NCBI GenBank assembly: GCA_018398765.1
Contig: JAHBMJ010001202.1
Coordinates: 1-34,234 of the forward strand
Length of the DNA stretch: 34,234 bases
Reading direction: 5' to 3'
Origin: Chromera velia
Lineage: Eukaryota > Sar > Chromeraceae
Under the pieces are notes generated by a model, which ran no database searches, was not told where the DNA came from, and worked only from the letters and a program-made list of their open reading frames with translations. Positions 1-10,710 of the stretch are shown here, piece after piece. A program made the position numbers and the translations under genes. The stretch's first letter is position 1; the number at the start of each line of letters is the position of its first letter.

Positions 1-235
1 CACCCCCCCACACACAGACAGGCGGACAGACATAGACACACACACAAATACACACACACACACACACACACTCACTCACTCACATACACGCACAGATACA
101 CGCACTCGTACATACATACACTCAGATGCACACACACACACACACACACACCAACCACATCAACAACACATTACACACATACACACGCATGAAAGATGCA
201 TCCATACACGCACGACGCACACATACGTATTATAC
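1..235. repeat. CA-rich microsatellite block
   Basis: Imperfect (CA)n, with CACT and CATA variants, fills the left edge. The purest runs lie near 41-73 and 127-152. Reading frames across it only translate the repeat (Thr/His alternation). It probably lies in an intron of the minus-strand RING gene, because that gene's last visible exon ends at 266 with a GTGAGT donor facing this block. Confidence 0.9.
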
Positions 236-265
236 ATGCGACGACTCACTCACTCCCACACTCAC

Positions 266-2248
266 TGACCCCAGCGGCCCTGCATCCCGAGGAATCTTGG
301 CGGTGTTCCTGATCATAGTCCACTGCCCTGCCTGGATCCGTTCGGCGACGCTCACACCCCCAGGAGCAGGCGCAAAGCCGCTCACGTTCTGCTGTTGCTG
401 TTGGGGGGGTCCGCTTACAGCAGTTGGAGCGATGGCAACAGCAGGGGTCGTCGGGAATGGACCGCTGAGGTGCGGGTGCGGTATGAGAGGGTGGCCCGCT
501 GCCTGCGTCGATGCCGGAGGGTGGAAAGGGGCTCCCGACTGTGAGGGTTGGAGGGCCGGTCCTAGCCCAGGGACGGAACGTGAAGAATGTCCGGGGGCGG
601 ACGGGGGAAAGGCAGGAGACGCCATCCCAGCAGATGCTGGCGGAGGAAAAGAAGCAGAAGGGAGAGCGAGAGCACTCCACCCTTCCCCCCCTCCTGCTGC
701 TGCAGGGATGAGAAAAGCGGGCAGTCGAGGATCGGGTTGGTCAGTCGTTCGATCTGCTGCTGCTGCCGTGTGCACTGCTTGCTGCGGGTTTGCATAGGGA
801 GACGGAGAGGTCTGCAGAGGCCCTGCATTCAACACAGAGGCGGAAGAAGAAGAGGACAGGGGGGCCGCTTGTCCGGAGATAGTCGCCCTTCCATTTCCTC
901 CATTTGACATGCCACCCGTGCCCCAACAACTCAATCCAATCTGATCCCCCGTCAAGGCGCCAGACCTGCCCTCCGATCGTTGTTGAGAGACCCTCAGCAG
1001 ACTCGATGAGGCCACATCACTTTGATGAATCCTGGCTCTTGCCAAGACGCCGCTACTCGAAGAAGTCCCGTGGGGGTGTCCAGACGCTGGAGGTGGAGCT
1101 GTTTGCATGTTGGTGGACGGAAAGGGAGGAGAAAGTTTGGGGGGCCCTGCAGCAGCAGGCCCGTTGCTGCTCCTGTACACATGGCCAGCCTGGGGGTATT
1201 GTAGGACCGGACCCTGGGACACAATCTCATCCGGAGTCCGCCCCCCCTGACCCGGAGCCTGAGACAACACCCCGTGAGATCCTTCCCCAGCTGCAACTGT
1301 TGCTGTTGATTGCGTGCGAGCAGAAGCCATAAAGAGACCCTGAGAGAAAGGGAGAGAGAGAGAGAGAGAAGGCACGCAAAAGAGGACAGAGGGGGGAAGA
1401 AGAGCAGTGAGTGAGAGGAGTGGAAGAAACACACGGAAACCCAACCGAATTCGCGATTGTGCTGTTGTCGTGCAAAGGAGGCGAACTTGAGCAACAAATG
1501 CATTCAATCAAATGGGCAGGTGGGTAAGAACAGGTTTTTATGAATCTATTGTCAAGGCCATTTACGCCACCTTCGTATCGTAGCATCATTCAAATGTGCA
1601 ACGAGGAGAGTGCAGCAGAGGGAAACGAAAAACCCTCAACACACTCGCACGCACATACACGCATACACGTTTGCTTGCAAAGACGCACGTACGCATTCTC
1701 GTATCGGCTGGGCAGAAGCAGATGATGATCATGATGACACCAGAGGGTCACGGAAAAAGCAAAAGATGAGTGCACCGACCGACCGACCAAGGGCTCTTCT
1801 GCCGTCGTTTCCAGAGACCTCCTAACGATCTGGGAGACGCCAGTTTTCCAGAAGAGGAGGTCAGTCAAGTGCTCTAAGGTTGCACATCGATGTACCTGCA
1901 TCAACGGAAAGAGAGCAGCGCGGCACAAGTATGTACGAGAGAAAAGCAAGGCACAGAAAAACGGACATCAGACAAAGGAAAACAGACATCAGAAAGAACC
2001 GAAAAACCCTTAAAGCCACGACTGACTTCTGGAGTTTCCCTGTTACAGATAGGGCACCTGCACGGCGCTAGGGCAGAAGCATAAGTGCCACACTCGCAAC
2101 ACACGAGGTGGCCACAGCTAGCTAGTAAGAGAGGTTTCCTTAAAAACCGGCCACAAGCGCTACAGAGAAGGGCAAGCTCCACCTCGTCCCATGCTTTCAT
2201 GAGAGCGGCCCGATCGGATGTGCAGGCCAACTCTCCTGCTGTATGCAT
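266..2248 (-). CDS. RING-finger protein with long disordered tail, 3' end outside window
   Basis: Two exons are visible. The 5' exon (2248 to 2027) encodes a C3HC4 RING: CSAC, then C-G-H, CCEC and CRCPIC in order, covering about 2164-2045. It ends at a GTCAGT donor in phase 0. The next exon (1339 to 266) follows a strong CT-rich tract plus CAG acceptor, also in phase 0. It encodes about 358 residues of Ser/Pro/Ala/Gly/Gln-rich sequence with no fold I recognise, including a run of five Gln. It ends at a GTGAGT donor, so the gene continues past the left edge. RING fingers of this type usually act as ubiquitin E3 ligases; that role is inferred from the family. The start at 2248 is the first ATG before the RING, but an acceptor just upstream could make this an internal exon. 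Starting translation inside the second exon at 1330 would lose the RING. Confidence 0.6.
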
Positions 2249-2808
2249 GGAAGTAGAGCTGTTCGTCTGCTGAGCTGGGTCGTTTTGGTGGAAACACAAA
2301 CGTTACTGCACCGAAGAGGTCGCTAGCAACAGCAAGACTTGGTGATGCTTTCAATCTGCATGATTGACACTGAAAACGCAAATTTCTACTTTGGATCCTC
2401 CGGTCATGAAAGGGTGTGCAGTGACACGAGCATGCCCGCTTCCAGCTTCCACTTGACTACTTCCTTCCTTCTTCAGATAACCTCTGCTCTCTGTCACGCA
2501 TGCGGCACCACGCAGATCGAAGACACACTGAAGAGCTCTGTGCTGCAGGTTCAGAAGAACAGTTCAAAAAGTGCATGCATCTGGATTGCATCTGGCGTCT
2601 CAACCCTATAGGCTTAAAGCCCTAAGATGAGAGGTGGGTCCAAAAAGCATTTGTTTGTTAAAATTACTCAAAAATATGCTGAACGGGCCCTAGCTTTAAA
2701 AAAACTTAAATTCACTAAAATCGACTGAAATTATAACTAAAGTCAGAAACCGCTCGATCCTAGTTCTTCAATTTGCCTTTAAAAGACTGTAGCTCTGACT
2801 TGAATTGA
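2249..2808. other. Intergenic, nothing recognised
   Basis: No convincing exon or RNA gene is visible. From about 2640 to 2800 the sequence becomes AT-rich. It may contain the 5' flank of the RING gene (reading left) and the left flank of the transposase relic (reading right). Confidence 0.5.
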
Positions 2809-4201
2809 TTGATAGAAACTAGGAAAATGATGAAACTAGAAGAGATCACGTCTCTTCTTAGTGTTCTAGACTTTATCCGGAACACTCCTTCTACTAAACT
2901 TTTTCACACGCTATGCAAATGGATGCTCCTATCCACCGTAAAGACTTGCGATTGCAGAAAAAACTTCAAGACATGGAAAGAAATCCGGGAGGGAGTTTCT
3001 GATTAAATTTTGCAGAGTCTCTTGAATTGGAACCAAGGCAAATATACCTGCAGGTCAACAAGGTATGGAGGAGATGCAGGAACTATCCTTGACAAACGTA
3101 TTTCACAGCTCAGTTTCCCAGCAAAAATCTGTCTCCTCTGAACCTTTACTGAGACCATCCCCCCTAAGCAGGCCTGGGCGCTCCTGTATACAAAAGGACT
3201 GAAAGAATTTGAATTCTCTAAAAAACAAGTACGGAGGTTCTACAGGCATATCCGAACATACACACGTGACTACAATCTGTTGGAGGAGAGTTTGGGAGGG
3301 AACAAGCTCGGAGGCCATCACACGTATGAGAAGGATGAAGAGTGCGACTGCCCTGAAGTTAGAAATGAAGACTTGAAAGAACCTCTCTTTGGGAAGTCAT
3401 GTGAGTGGCAGACACAAAAGGAGAATGAATCTCGGCTGACCATCTGTCAGGTCAATAAACGCCAGTCAGCGCGGCTCACGGCTCCGATCCATCGCCCTGC
3501 AGGCACACAGCTCAGCCGCACACAGGCATGCACGTATGTATATATACGTACGCGCACATATCTACCATACACATGTATCAATACAATCAACACACATGCT
3601 CGCGTATACACAGACACGCAGACACACAGATCGACATACAGACAGATGTACAGAGACATAGACATAGAGACAAATAGACAGATATACACACTGACTCACT
3701 GACTGACTGACTGCGATTTACACATGCATGCACAAACCCACAACCGAATGTATGAGTACATTGCTGATCTCTGATTGATCTGTGTGTGCAGGCTGCTTTC
3801 AGACGCACTTCAAGCTGAAGCAAGACACCGCTCAGGCGACTGGTCAGCCAGTGTGAAAGCAGACTCAAATGGAAAACTGGGTGTGTGGATGTATGGATCA
3901 GCACACCGGCAGGTTTCACTTCCGGATCATGCCGCCAGGTAGATGTGCACGGATGAAAAACGAATTGACTGGCTTCGTTTTGGAGGTGTGCGATCCATGC
4001 ACCTTTTTAGTTTCTGATGCACTGCGAGCAGACTACTCTTGCACACTGGCAAGAGCAGGCATTCTACACAAAAGTGTGAAGCACTCAGGGGGAAAAAGAG
4101 TTTTAGAAAAAAAGGATGAGAGCGGGGCTGTATTGTATACGCAGCGTATTGAATCTCTTTGGAATCGAATTCAGTTCTTTCTTGGTGTCTACAACTTGTA
4201 G
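2809..4201 (+). mobile_element. Merlin / ISXO2-like DNA transposon relic
   Basis: The block at 3869-4201 matches the ISXO2-like (IS1016/Merlin) DDE transposase core as I know it. It has an opening 'NWVCGCMD' strand, then VSDALRADY with the second catalytic Asp (residue 50 counted from the Met at 3869), and TQRIESLW with the catalytic Glu (residue 95). Upstream, about 3145-3470 carries a helix-turn-helix-like stretch (SKKQVRRFYRHIR) leading to a Leu-Gly-Gly segment and EPLFGK, the region where the first catalytic Asp normally lies. The two blocks are separated by simple repeats (3530-3715) and a plausible intron acceptor at about 3790. A TGA at 3854 interrupts the frame just before the core. 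The stretch 2809-3006 could be the N-terminal zinc-ribbon part, but this is weak. I found no terminal inverted repeats, so the element ends are not defined. Decayed element is the likeliest reading; a domesticated gene is possible. Confidence 0.5.
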
Positions 4202-4228
4202 AGGCAGCAGCCTAGAAGCGACTTACAG

Positions 4229-5576
4229 TTGCAATGGATATAGAGATGGAACGAGAAGATCTTTCAGAGACCGCAGTCAGGCTTTGCAAAGTTGATTGAA
4301 GCAATTCGGTTGGTTCAGTCAGCCACGGGCTTTCCTGCTGTCTTGCGAAGGAAGAAGAATGTGGAAGAGGAAGAAGAAACGGAAACCGAGAAAGAAGAAG
4401 AGGCACCCATTCAAAAAAAAACGCGTCAGACAGAAGAAGACAGTGGAGAAGAAAAGGATGCTGACATGTCTGCCGCGGCATGCGTGCCGGGTTCCTCTGC
4501 TTCCTTCTGCTGAGGTCTTCAACAGCCTTCTTTATGATATCAGCCCCTCTTTGTCTGGCGGCTCGAAGCTTTTGATCAACCTGCATATGCACATACATGA
4601 AGAACGAAAAGAAAAATGCATGCATGTATATCCATGTAACACTGTATGCATTTGCAGCGCAATGGATTTAGAAAAAAAAAGACTGACACGCGGAGGTGGG
4701 GTTGGGGGGTGCCGACAGTGTTCATGTTTCTTCTCTCCATGACAGCTGGCACAGAGAAGCTCACAACAGAGAAACTCGTTGATGAACCCTGGCAGCTGCC
4801 TCTTTGCATCCTCTGGAGCGACCGGCCAGTACATGTCCGAGAGGGCGGTCTTTGGAGCATCGCTAATCTTCGGCTGTTCAGGCAGAGGCAGACAGGTGTG
4901 GTAAAAGTGGTGCTGTGCAACAAAGAGAACGATCACCTCTGTTGTTTCACTATCATGGGAGGCCAGGACTGTCTCCTCGCCCACTTCTCTCCGTTTTGTC
5001 TGCCTGTCAATTAGAAGGGCTGCATGACAGACCAGACACTTGTTTCCATTTGCTGTGCGACAAATTGTAAGAACTAATCTACGTTTTTCATCTTTCTGCC
5101 AGACTGGCCAGAAAGGATTCTCAATGATACTCAGAATTATATATGCACCTCATGTTTTTGTATTGTTCTTCTACTATAAAGAGATGTAAGGTCGGAAATT
5201 GCTTTCTCAGGTGCTGATAGTCTAGTAAAAGCCATTAAAGTCGGGAAGCGTCTGAGTAGCTGCAGTGTTCTCTTTGTTTTCCTTTATGAGAAGGGTAAGT
5301 AGAGCCTGGAGGGCTACCATCACCCTATCTGTATTGCCCGTGAAGTCAACAGGGCGCATAGGCCCTCTGTCATCCCTCTCTTTCGTGATGATCTTGGGTG
5401 TGACACAAATCTTAAAGGGAAAAACTTGTCAATGAGTTTAGGTTACGAAGGCGGGACTCTGGAAAGTTGCAGAGTCTACTAGAAGATACAGAGGCACACT
5501 TACCCCCAGAAAAGAGGAGAGCGCTTTCATCAAATCTTCAGTTGACCCCTCCAGGATCACTTGCAAGCATTTCTTT
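4229..5576 (-). CDS. Vps8/Vps41-like protein, C-terminal exons with RING-H2 (partial)
   Basis: Visible exons on the minus strand: 5576-5504 (phase 0 out, GTAAGT donor), one starting at 5410 after a TTTAAG acceptor (end unclear), 5052-4688 (GTCAGT donor), and one from 4580 after a TATGCAG acceptor, open to a GTAAGT at 4228. The third exon reads CLVCH, an insert, then VIVLF..QHHFYHTCL and finally CELLCASC. This is the cysteine/histidine pattern of the RING-H2 found at the C-terminus of Vps8 and Vps41, subunits of the CORVET and HOPS tethering complexes on endosome and vacuole membranes. The Cys that normally precedes the first His (x-C-x-H) is Ala or Gln here, and the loop after CLVCH is long. 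The preceding exons are helical, as expected for the end of such a subunit. The last exon is rich in Arg/Lys and then loses similarity. The 5' end is not identified. It could be another RING-H2 protein. Confidence 0.4.
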
Positions 5577-6031
5577 CTAGGCCCGAAACCATTGTGTTCA
5601 ACGACTGCTTCCACTCATACTAAATTTGCGGAAATCAAAGGAAGAATAGATTGCAGATTCTCGACTTCACAGCAGAGTAGAGAAACAGACATGGTACATA
5701 AAGTAGAGTGACGCATCATGCTTGAGAGCTAAGCGTTTGTTTCTTTGCTTGCCTCCAGTTCCGATCTCAGAAAGAATTTTGGCCGGAGAGACTGCTTTCT
5801 CAGTCAGGACGTCGACTGCATGATTAAAAAAGAGCTCCCAGGATTAATTGTAGGGCCTCTAAAGGAAGAGAACAGGAAAAGAAAAGCAGTGGTGCAAATT
5901 ACACGAGATAGACATAGAGCTACTGATGTACGGATATGACATCCTTGGACAGAAGTACGTTTGTTATCGTTTGTTCGACCAGTGATGTCAGTGTAGGGAT
6001 AAAGTCTCTGAGAGGAAGATTCGCGGAAACC
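5577..6031. other. Intergenic or intronic, nothing recognised
   Basis: No exon with good splice signals or family similarity is seen. It may include further 5' introns of the Vps8/Vps41-like gene on the minus strand. Confidence 0.4.
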
Positions 6032-6245
6032 AATGGCCCCGGAATTTTAAGCGGGGGGCACTTATATGTATTAATAGAACATGTTAGAACCGGTTGGGGA
6101 CGCATCCATGCATGCAACTTAGTGCCCCGGGCCCCCGCGCGCCATGCACCTGTGGGGTATTTCTGTTTTGTAAGTGCCCCCCGCTTCGCTTTCCGGGGCC
6201 ATTTCTGTTTTGTAAGTGCCCCCCGCTTCGCTTTCCGGGGCCATT
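6032..6245. mobile_element. Short inverted-repeat element (MITE-like)
   Basis: The left end (6032-6064) reads AATGGCCCCGGAA, then AAGCGGGGGGCACTTA. Its reverse complement recurs at the right end, twice in tandem (6171-6203 and 6213-6245, a 42-bp period). These are roughly 33-bp imperfect terminal inverted repeats around a roughly 100-bp core with no coding content. I could not define a target-site duplication. The same terminal motif occurs again near 30306-30326, so this is a family. Confidence 0.6.
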
Positions 6246-6605
6246 CCCTATATAGCTGTTGTTGGATGTTGTGTTGGATGTTGTTGGGCCATGTTGGGTC
6301 GTCTCTTCAATTTTTGTTTTAATTTGGACGTCCCGTCTCCACTCACATCCACTCACCTCTTCGCGATCGAATTGATCAGATTTCGACAGATCACTGCCAC
6401 TACTGTAAGATTGACAGGGTTGATCAGCGTCTTTGAATCATAGAAAGCTCCCATTCATGCAAGCGCACGAAGTGCTGTGACTCCAACCGACGATCTGCCG
6501 ACGATATATTCTTTTCGCCTTGAGCAACACTGACACTGAGACAGAAGTTCGATCTGACTCAGATTGAGGGCCAGACAAAGAGAGATTGAGAAGGGAGAAA
6601 GGAAA
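6246..6605 (+). promoter_or_regulatory. 5' flank of the Mpo1-like gene
   Basis: About 360 bp lie between the MITE and the ATG at 6606. There is no gene in it. CG-containing 'CGATC' words recur (6363-6500), but no TATA box or other defined element can be called. The leader just before the ATG is purine-rich. Confidence 0.3.
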
Positions 6606-7217
6606 ATGGGATCGGTGGTGTCTCTTGTAAAGTCTCCATCCTTCAAGGAGGCTTATGACAGTCTGGTATGTAAATTGTATGCTGGCTATGGAGCATACCA
6701 TCACGATCGTGTGAACCAGTTGATTCACGTTGTTTTCGTCCCTTCCATTCTCGGCAGTCTGATGGGACTGTTTCTGTACCTGCCCATTGAAGGGACACAG
6801 GTCTCCTTCCTCGGCATGACACCGACGTGGGGCTGGCCTGCTCTGCTTCACATTCTTCTTCCCCTCTACGCAGACCTCCCCGGCGGTGCAGTGACCCTTG
6901 CTATGTACATCGGTCTGCTGAAGGGATCGGCTGAAATGTTCAAATTTTTGGGTTCTAACGAGGCGTGGAAGTGGTTCCTTTTCATCCAGCTGTTCTCGTG
7001 GGTTGCACAGTTCTACGGGCACGCGGTACACGAGAAGAGGAGACCTGCTCTGATGGACAACCTGCTTCAAATCTTTGCAGCCCCCTTCTTTGTCACTTTG
7101 GAGGTTCTCTTCGCCTTAGGGTACAAGCCTTGGCTGAAAAAGGCATGTGAGGCGCGGGTGGGTGCAATGTTGAAAGAGCTGCGGGCGCTTGACGCAAAAA
7201 AGAAACAAAAAAACTAA
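6606..7217 (+). CDS. Mpo1-like (DUF962) membrane dioxygenase
   Basis: An uninterrupted 203-codon frame with no introns. It belongs to the Mpo1-like/DUF962 (YGL010w-type) family. The N-terminal motif is YHHDRVNQLIH (Asn37, His41) followed by VFVP. A second motif is GHAVHEKRRPAL (His139, His142, Glu143). Hydrophobic membrane segments lie at about residues 41-60, 78-105, 121-137 and 153-172. Yeast Mpo1 is an ER-membrane, Fe2+-dependent dioxygenase that shortens 2-hydroxy fatty acids by alpha-oxidation in the phytosphingosine degradation pathway; conserved His residues are thought to bind the iron. Length and motifs are complete for the family. The C-terminus is lysine-rich (KKKQKN), which would suit an ER membrane protein, although it is not an exact KKxx signal. 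ATG 6606 was chosen because the family motif starts about 30 residues later and the upstream in-frame leader has no ATG. It is the one clearly intact single-exon gene of the window. Confidence 0.92.
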   Translation: MGSVVSLVKSPSFKEAYDSLVCKLYAGYGAYHHDRVNQLIHVVFVPSILGSLMGLFLYLPIEGTQVSFLGMTPTWGWPALLHILLPLYADLPGGAVTLAMYIGLLKGSAEMFKFLGSNEAWKWFLFIQLFSWVAQFYGHAVHEKRRPALMDNLLQIFAAPFFVTLEVLFALGYKPWLKKACEARVGAMLKELRALDAKKKQKN

Positions 7218-7612
7218 AGTGTCTCTGCTTCAGGTGAAGCTCAGAAATGAAAGAGAGTCTTGGGAAGGCCCAAAATGCAATCGGGAAGTAAAGGCCGACC
7301 CGCTCTCAACGGCGTTCAAAAGGCGACATTTTTTTTTTTTTTTGCTTTTTTTCGATTTCGAATCAGTAGCGTGATCGATGCTGGGTGTTCCTGGAGGGAA
7401 ATTATTCGGAATGGATGGCGCTGACGGATCGCGGGACACACTGTCGGATCGAGCGCTCCTTCGATCGTTTTTCAATTCATGTAATCATTCATCTTTAATT
7501 TCAACTTGCATGAAGAAGCGATCGACGGCTTGAAAATTAAGTTCTCTGAAACCGTCGGACGGACTCTTCTCTGAAGCTCTCGCTGAAGAACATTCTGGTA
7601 CCATTCATTCTC

Positions 7613-7684
<72 letters not shown>

Positions 7685-7852
7685 CGTGCGTGTGTGTGTG
7701 TGTGTGTGTGGCGTTTCCCTTTTTTTCTTTTTTTCTGTTTTTTCTCTCTGTCTTTCCTCCTTTCCTTCCTTTCTTTCCTACTTTGCTTTCTTGCTTGCTT
7801 GCGTTCTGTAATTCATTCTTTCCTTTTTTCCCCTGTCTCTTTTTTCTTTCTG

Positions 7853-7904
<52 letters not shown>

Positions 7905-8270
7905 TCATTCATTCACTCATTCATCATTTATTTATTCTCTCTTATACGCTTTTTCTCCTCCTCCCCGTCTTCCCCCCCCCCCCCTTTCTCTCTCTTTCTC
8001 AGTCTTATGTTTCTTTCTCAATCTCTTTTTGACGGCCAACTCGGTTCGGTTCGTTTAGAATAACGTATTTTTTATCCCTGCTGGAGACGTCTAGTCAAGC
8101 CTGTCAAGGACTTGAACTCCAGTTTAGAATATACAGATGTAAATCTGTCGCTTGGCTGGTTCTAGCTGGTTCTTCTGTATTCCTTGAATTTCCTTCCACT
8201 CCTCCGTTTATGATCTTTTCAATAAAAACCACACAAAGTGATCTAATTAAAGTGATCACTGAATTATAAC
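7218..8270. repeat. Intergenic microsatellite cluster
   Basis: After the Mpo1-like stop there is a T-run (7330-7350). Then come (CT)n at 7617-7648, (GT)n at 7649-7709, a T/C-rich stretch, (TTTC)n at 7853-7903, (ATTC)n at 7904-7930 and a poly-C run near 7974-7984. No gene is supported; long frames here only translate the repeats (Cys-Val, Phe-Leu-Ser). Confidence 0.85.
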
Positions 8271-10706
8271 TGATGATGATGATGAGGTGACTTAACCCAC
8301 CAGCCATCGTATCCCAATGGTAAAGGGCAGTTTGTGAGCATTCATGTCATATTGCAAGCTAGGAGCACGCTAGCGAATGCTCACCTAAAGTGGCCGAACT
8401 TTAGGACTACTAGCTAGTAGAACACTGCTCCCCAGGATTGATTAGTCCGGTCCTAGGCATGCAGCAATGAGGGCACTGGCCTTTCGGGCATCCCTCTGAA
8501 GAAGAAGCGAAAAGTACCGCCTTACCCGCTCCTCAGCCTGCCCCACCCCCCTACCCCCTCGGGCTTCCTGTTTCTCTTCATACTCACACACTTCTTCTAT
8601 CGACATACACTCCAGTCGCCTATACCAGAGATTACTCAATCTCCCCCGCGGCCCCTCCGTTCGGACATAAGTTGTCAGACGGTGAATCGGATCGTCAATC
8701 CATTTCTTCCAACTTTTCTCTTCACAGGCTTTGCAGATTGATTCAACCCTCCCCCCATGGTTTGCCCCCCCTCTAACAATGGCGCACAACAAAGGGCGGA
8801 AAACTGCCCCAGGAGAAGATAAGAACTACTTGGGAAGAAGTTTTGCCGAGGCAGACCATGAGCCCCCCTTCCCCTCCACCAAGCTTCCGAGAACCAATTT
8901 TGCAAAGCGTTTGCTACTACTATTCTCCTTCTGATATTCGGTCAGACAAGCAGAGTCTGACGGAGGGAAAGACACACTCCCATGTATTCCTTGTCTCCCC
9001 TGCCTCCCCCCTCTCCTTTCTGTAATGGAGACCAGGTTTACCCAGTCCCCCATCTATTCGTTCACCTCTCTATTTCTCGCTCCCCTTTTCAGCTTGCTAT
9101 CTGATATTCTGAAATCGACCTCATCTGGTTCATCTTCCAGGAGGGCAGGACTGACCGGTTGCACAAGCTTCTTTGCAGACCCCGACCACGCCCTTAACTC
9201 CCCGGCCCCTCCTGTGGCATGCCCACAATCATGCTTGAGGCAAAGCTAATCGAGCAAGGGAGAGACTTTTCAAATACTCCCCCACTCTGACACTGAGAAT
9301 CTCTCTCATAGGCCTCAGCCCAATGGCTGCAAGGGTGGGAAACACAAAAGAATTCCAGGGCAGACGGAGAGACCAACGCACACAACGAAGCTGGAGGGAG
9401 TCTAAGCATCGGATGTCAGATTCTTGAATGGGGAGAGCTTCAAGGGAATAGGTGGTGGTGGGCTCCCACATCCCCTTAAAAAGGAACATGCGACTATGGG
9501 GGGAGAGCATACCTATTGACACACACAGACCCATAGCCCCTCTAACTCCCCTTTCTGTGGCTCCAAATCTGGCGGTCACAGACTTGCGGGGGTTCGTATC
9601 AGAAAAAACCTGACAGCCAAGATATCTGTAACAGTTACTCTCTACCCACTCGACCGTCTGATCCTTGAAACGAATTTTATCTACCCCCTCTCTACCTGCC
9701 AATCTCATCACCTTTGTCTTCTTCAGATTCACCATCAGCCCCCACTTGTCACAATAGGTCGCGGCCCATCCATTCTAAAAAAATTGGTAAGGGGTCTTCA
9801 GCTCGGGAATATTTGGGTACCACCGTATTAAAGACTAGAGAAAATCAGCCTTCGATGGGTCAGATGTTTTGATTTCAACAGTGTTTTTTGCCTTATTTGA
9901 GCCTTTATGGAAAAGTTTGGTAAGAGGGGGGCAAAAAAAGGAAAATTTGGCAGGGGTTTTAAAGTTCTGGTACTAAAAATTCCCGAGTGAATGGGCCATG
10001 CAATAGGTAGCCAACCGATCAATCCTCTTCTGAAGGTCTTGGAGGGAGTGTCCAAAGATGACAAGGTCATCGGTATATCCAATGCTCTCCAGCAGTAGGT
10101 CTCCTAACCTCACTTCTGTTGGGGGTGTGTCTGGGGAAGAAGAGTTTAAGGCTCTGGGCTGAGCCTCTAACTCCCCGGGCCCCTCCATTGGGCGTTGGCT
10201 TCCTCGGGAAGGTTTGCTCGTTCCTCTTACTAGAGCTCCCTGCATTGAAGGCTAATGGAGGTATGGATCTGATTTTTATTGATAAAGAGAAGAAAGAGAA
10301 GAGGAGAGAGTGGGTCCCCTTGCTTGACTCCTGTTCCTTCCTCAAACATATTGTCCGAGCCCTCAATCTTTCCCATTACTTTGACATACATTACATAAAT
10401 CATTCGAATATCCCCCTCCCCCAGCCCTTCTTCTTTAAGCTTCTCTATCAGTTTTTTTCTGTCTACTTTGTTAAATGCCTTACTGAAGTATACAAAGGAA
10501 GCAAACAACGGTCTCTTCTTATTTTTTGCAGTTTCGGATAAAACAAACAAAGCATGAATCGCCTCTCTAGTTCCGACCCCTTTCTTGAAGCCTATCTGTC
10601 TGTCATCGATCCTCGTTCTCAGACGGAGACGAGAATCTATAAGTAGGGCAAAGAGCTTGGCAAGAAGGCTTGCTATGTGTATGAGCCTCTATTCATCCGC
10701 TAATAG
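8271..10706 (-). mobile_element. Non-LTR retrotransposon (LINE), decayed and 5'-truncated
   Basis: Read on the minus strand, the reverse transcriptase begins near 10680 (LLAKLFALLIDSRL, then RQIGFKKGVGTREAIHAL). It continues through FSKAFNKV and GVKQGDPLSPLLF (about 10470-10290), then YTDDLVIFG (about 10080-10050) and a thumb-type segment DKWGLMVNLKKTKVM (about 9750-9700), followed by a C-terminal domain down to about 8442. Breaks: a TAG just before the first block, a frameshift near 10240, the inserted MITE at 9760-10000, and further frame changes between 9228 and 8792. The 3' UTR holds the palindrome CTACTAGCTAGTAG (8407-8420) and ends in a short (ATC)n tail (8271-8284), typical of LINEs that end in microsatellite-like tails. 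No endonuclease domain is visible. A second copy of the 3' end lies at 25423-25660. Confidence 0.85.
9760..10000. mobile_element. 241-bp hAT-like MITE inserted in the LINE reverse transcriptase
   Basis: It is flanked by the 8-bp direct repeat CAATAGGT (9752-9759 and 10001-10008). The ends are imperfect inverted repeats: GGCCCAT near 9763 against ATGGGCC ending at 9997, continuing inward as CTCGGGAATATTTGGGTACC against CTCGGGAATTTTTAGTACC on the other strand. Removing the element and one repeat restores an uninterrupted reverse-transcriptase reading frame. An 8-bp duplication with short inverted ends fits the hAT superfamily. It has no coding content. Confidence 0.85.
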
Positions 10707-10710
10707 AGAC

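Noticed and set aside
126-797. Long plus-strand open frame opposite the RING gene
   Set aside because: It starts in the CA repeat and is the antisense of the low-complexity exon, whose minus-strand splice signals are good.
7652-8058. Cys/Val and Phe/Leu-rich frames
   Set aside because: These are translations of (GT)n and (TTTC)n repeats.
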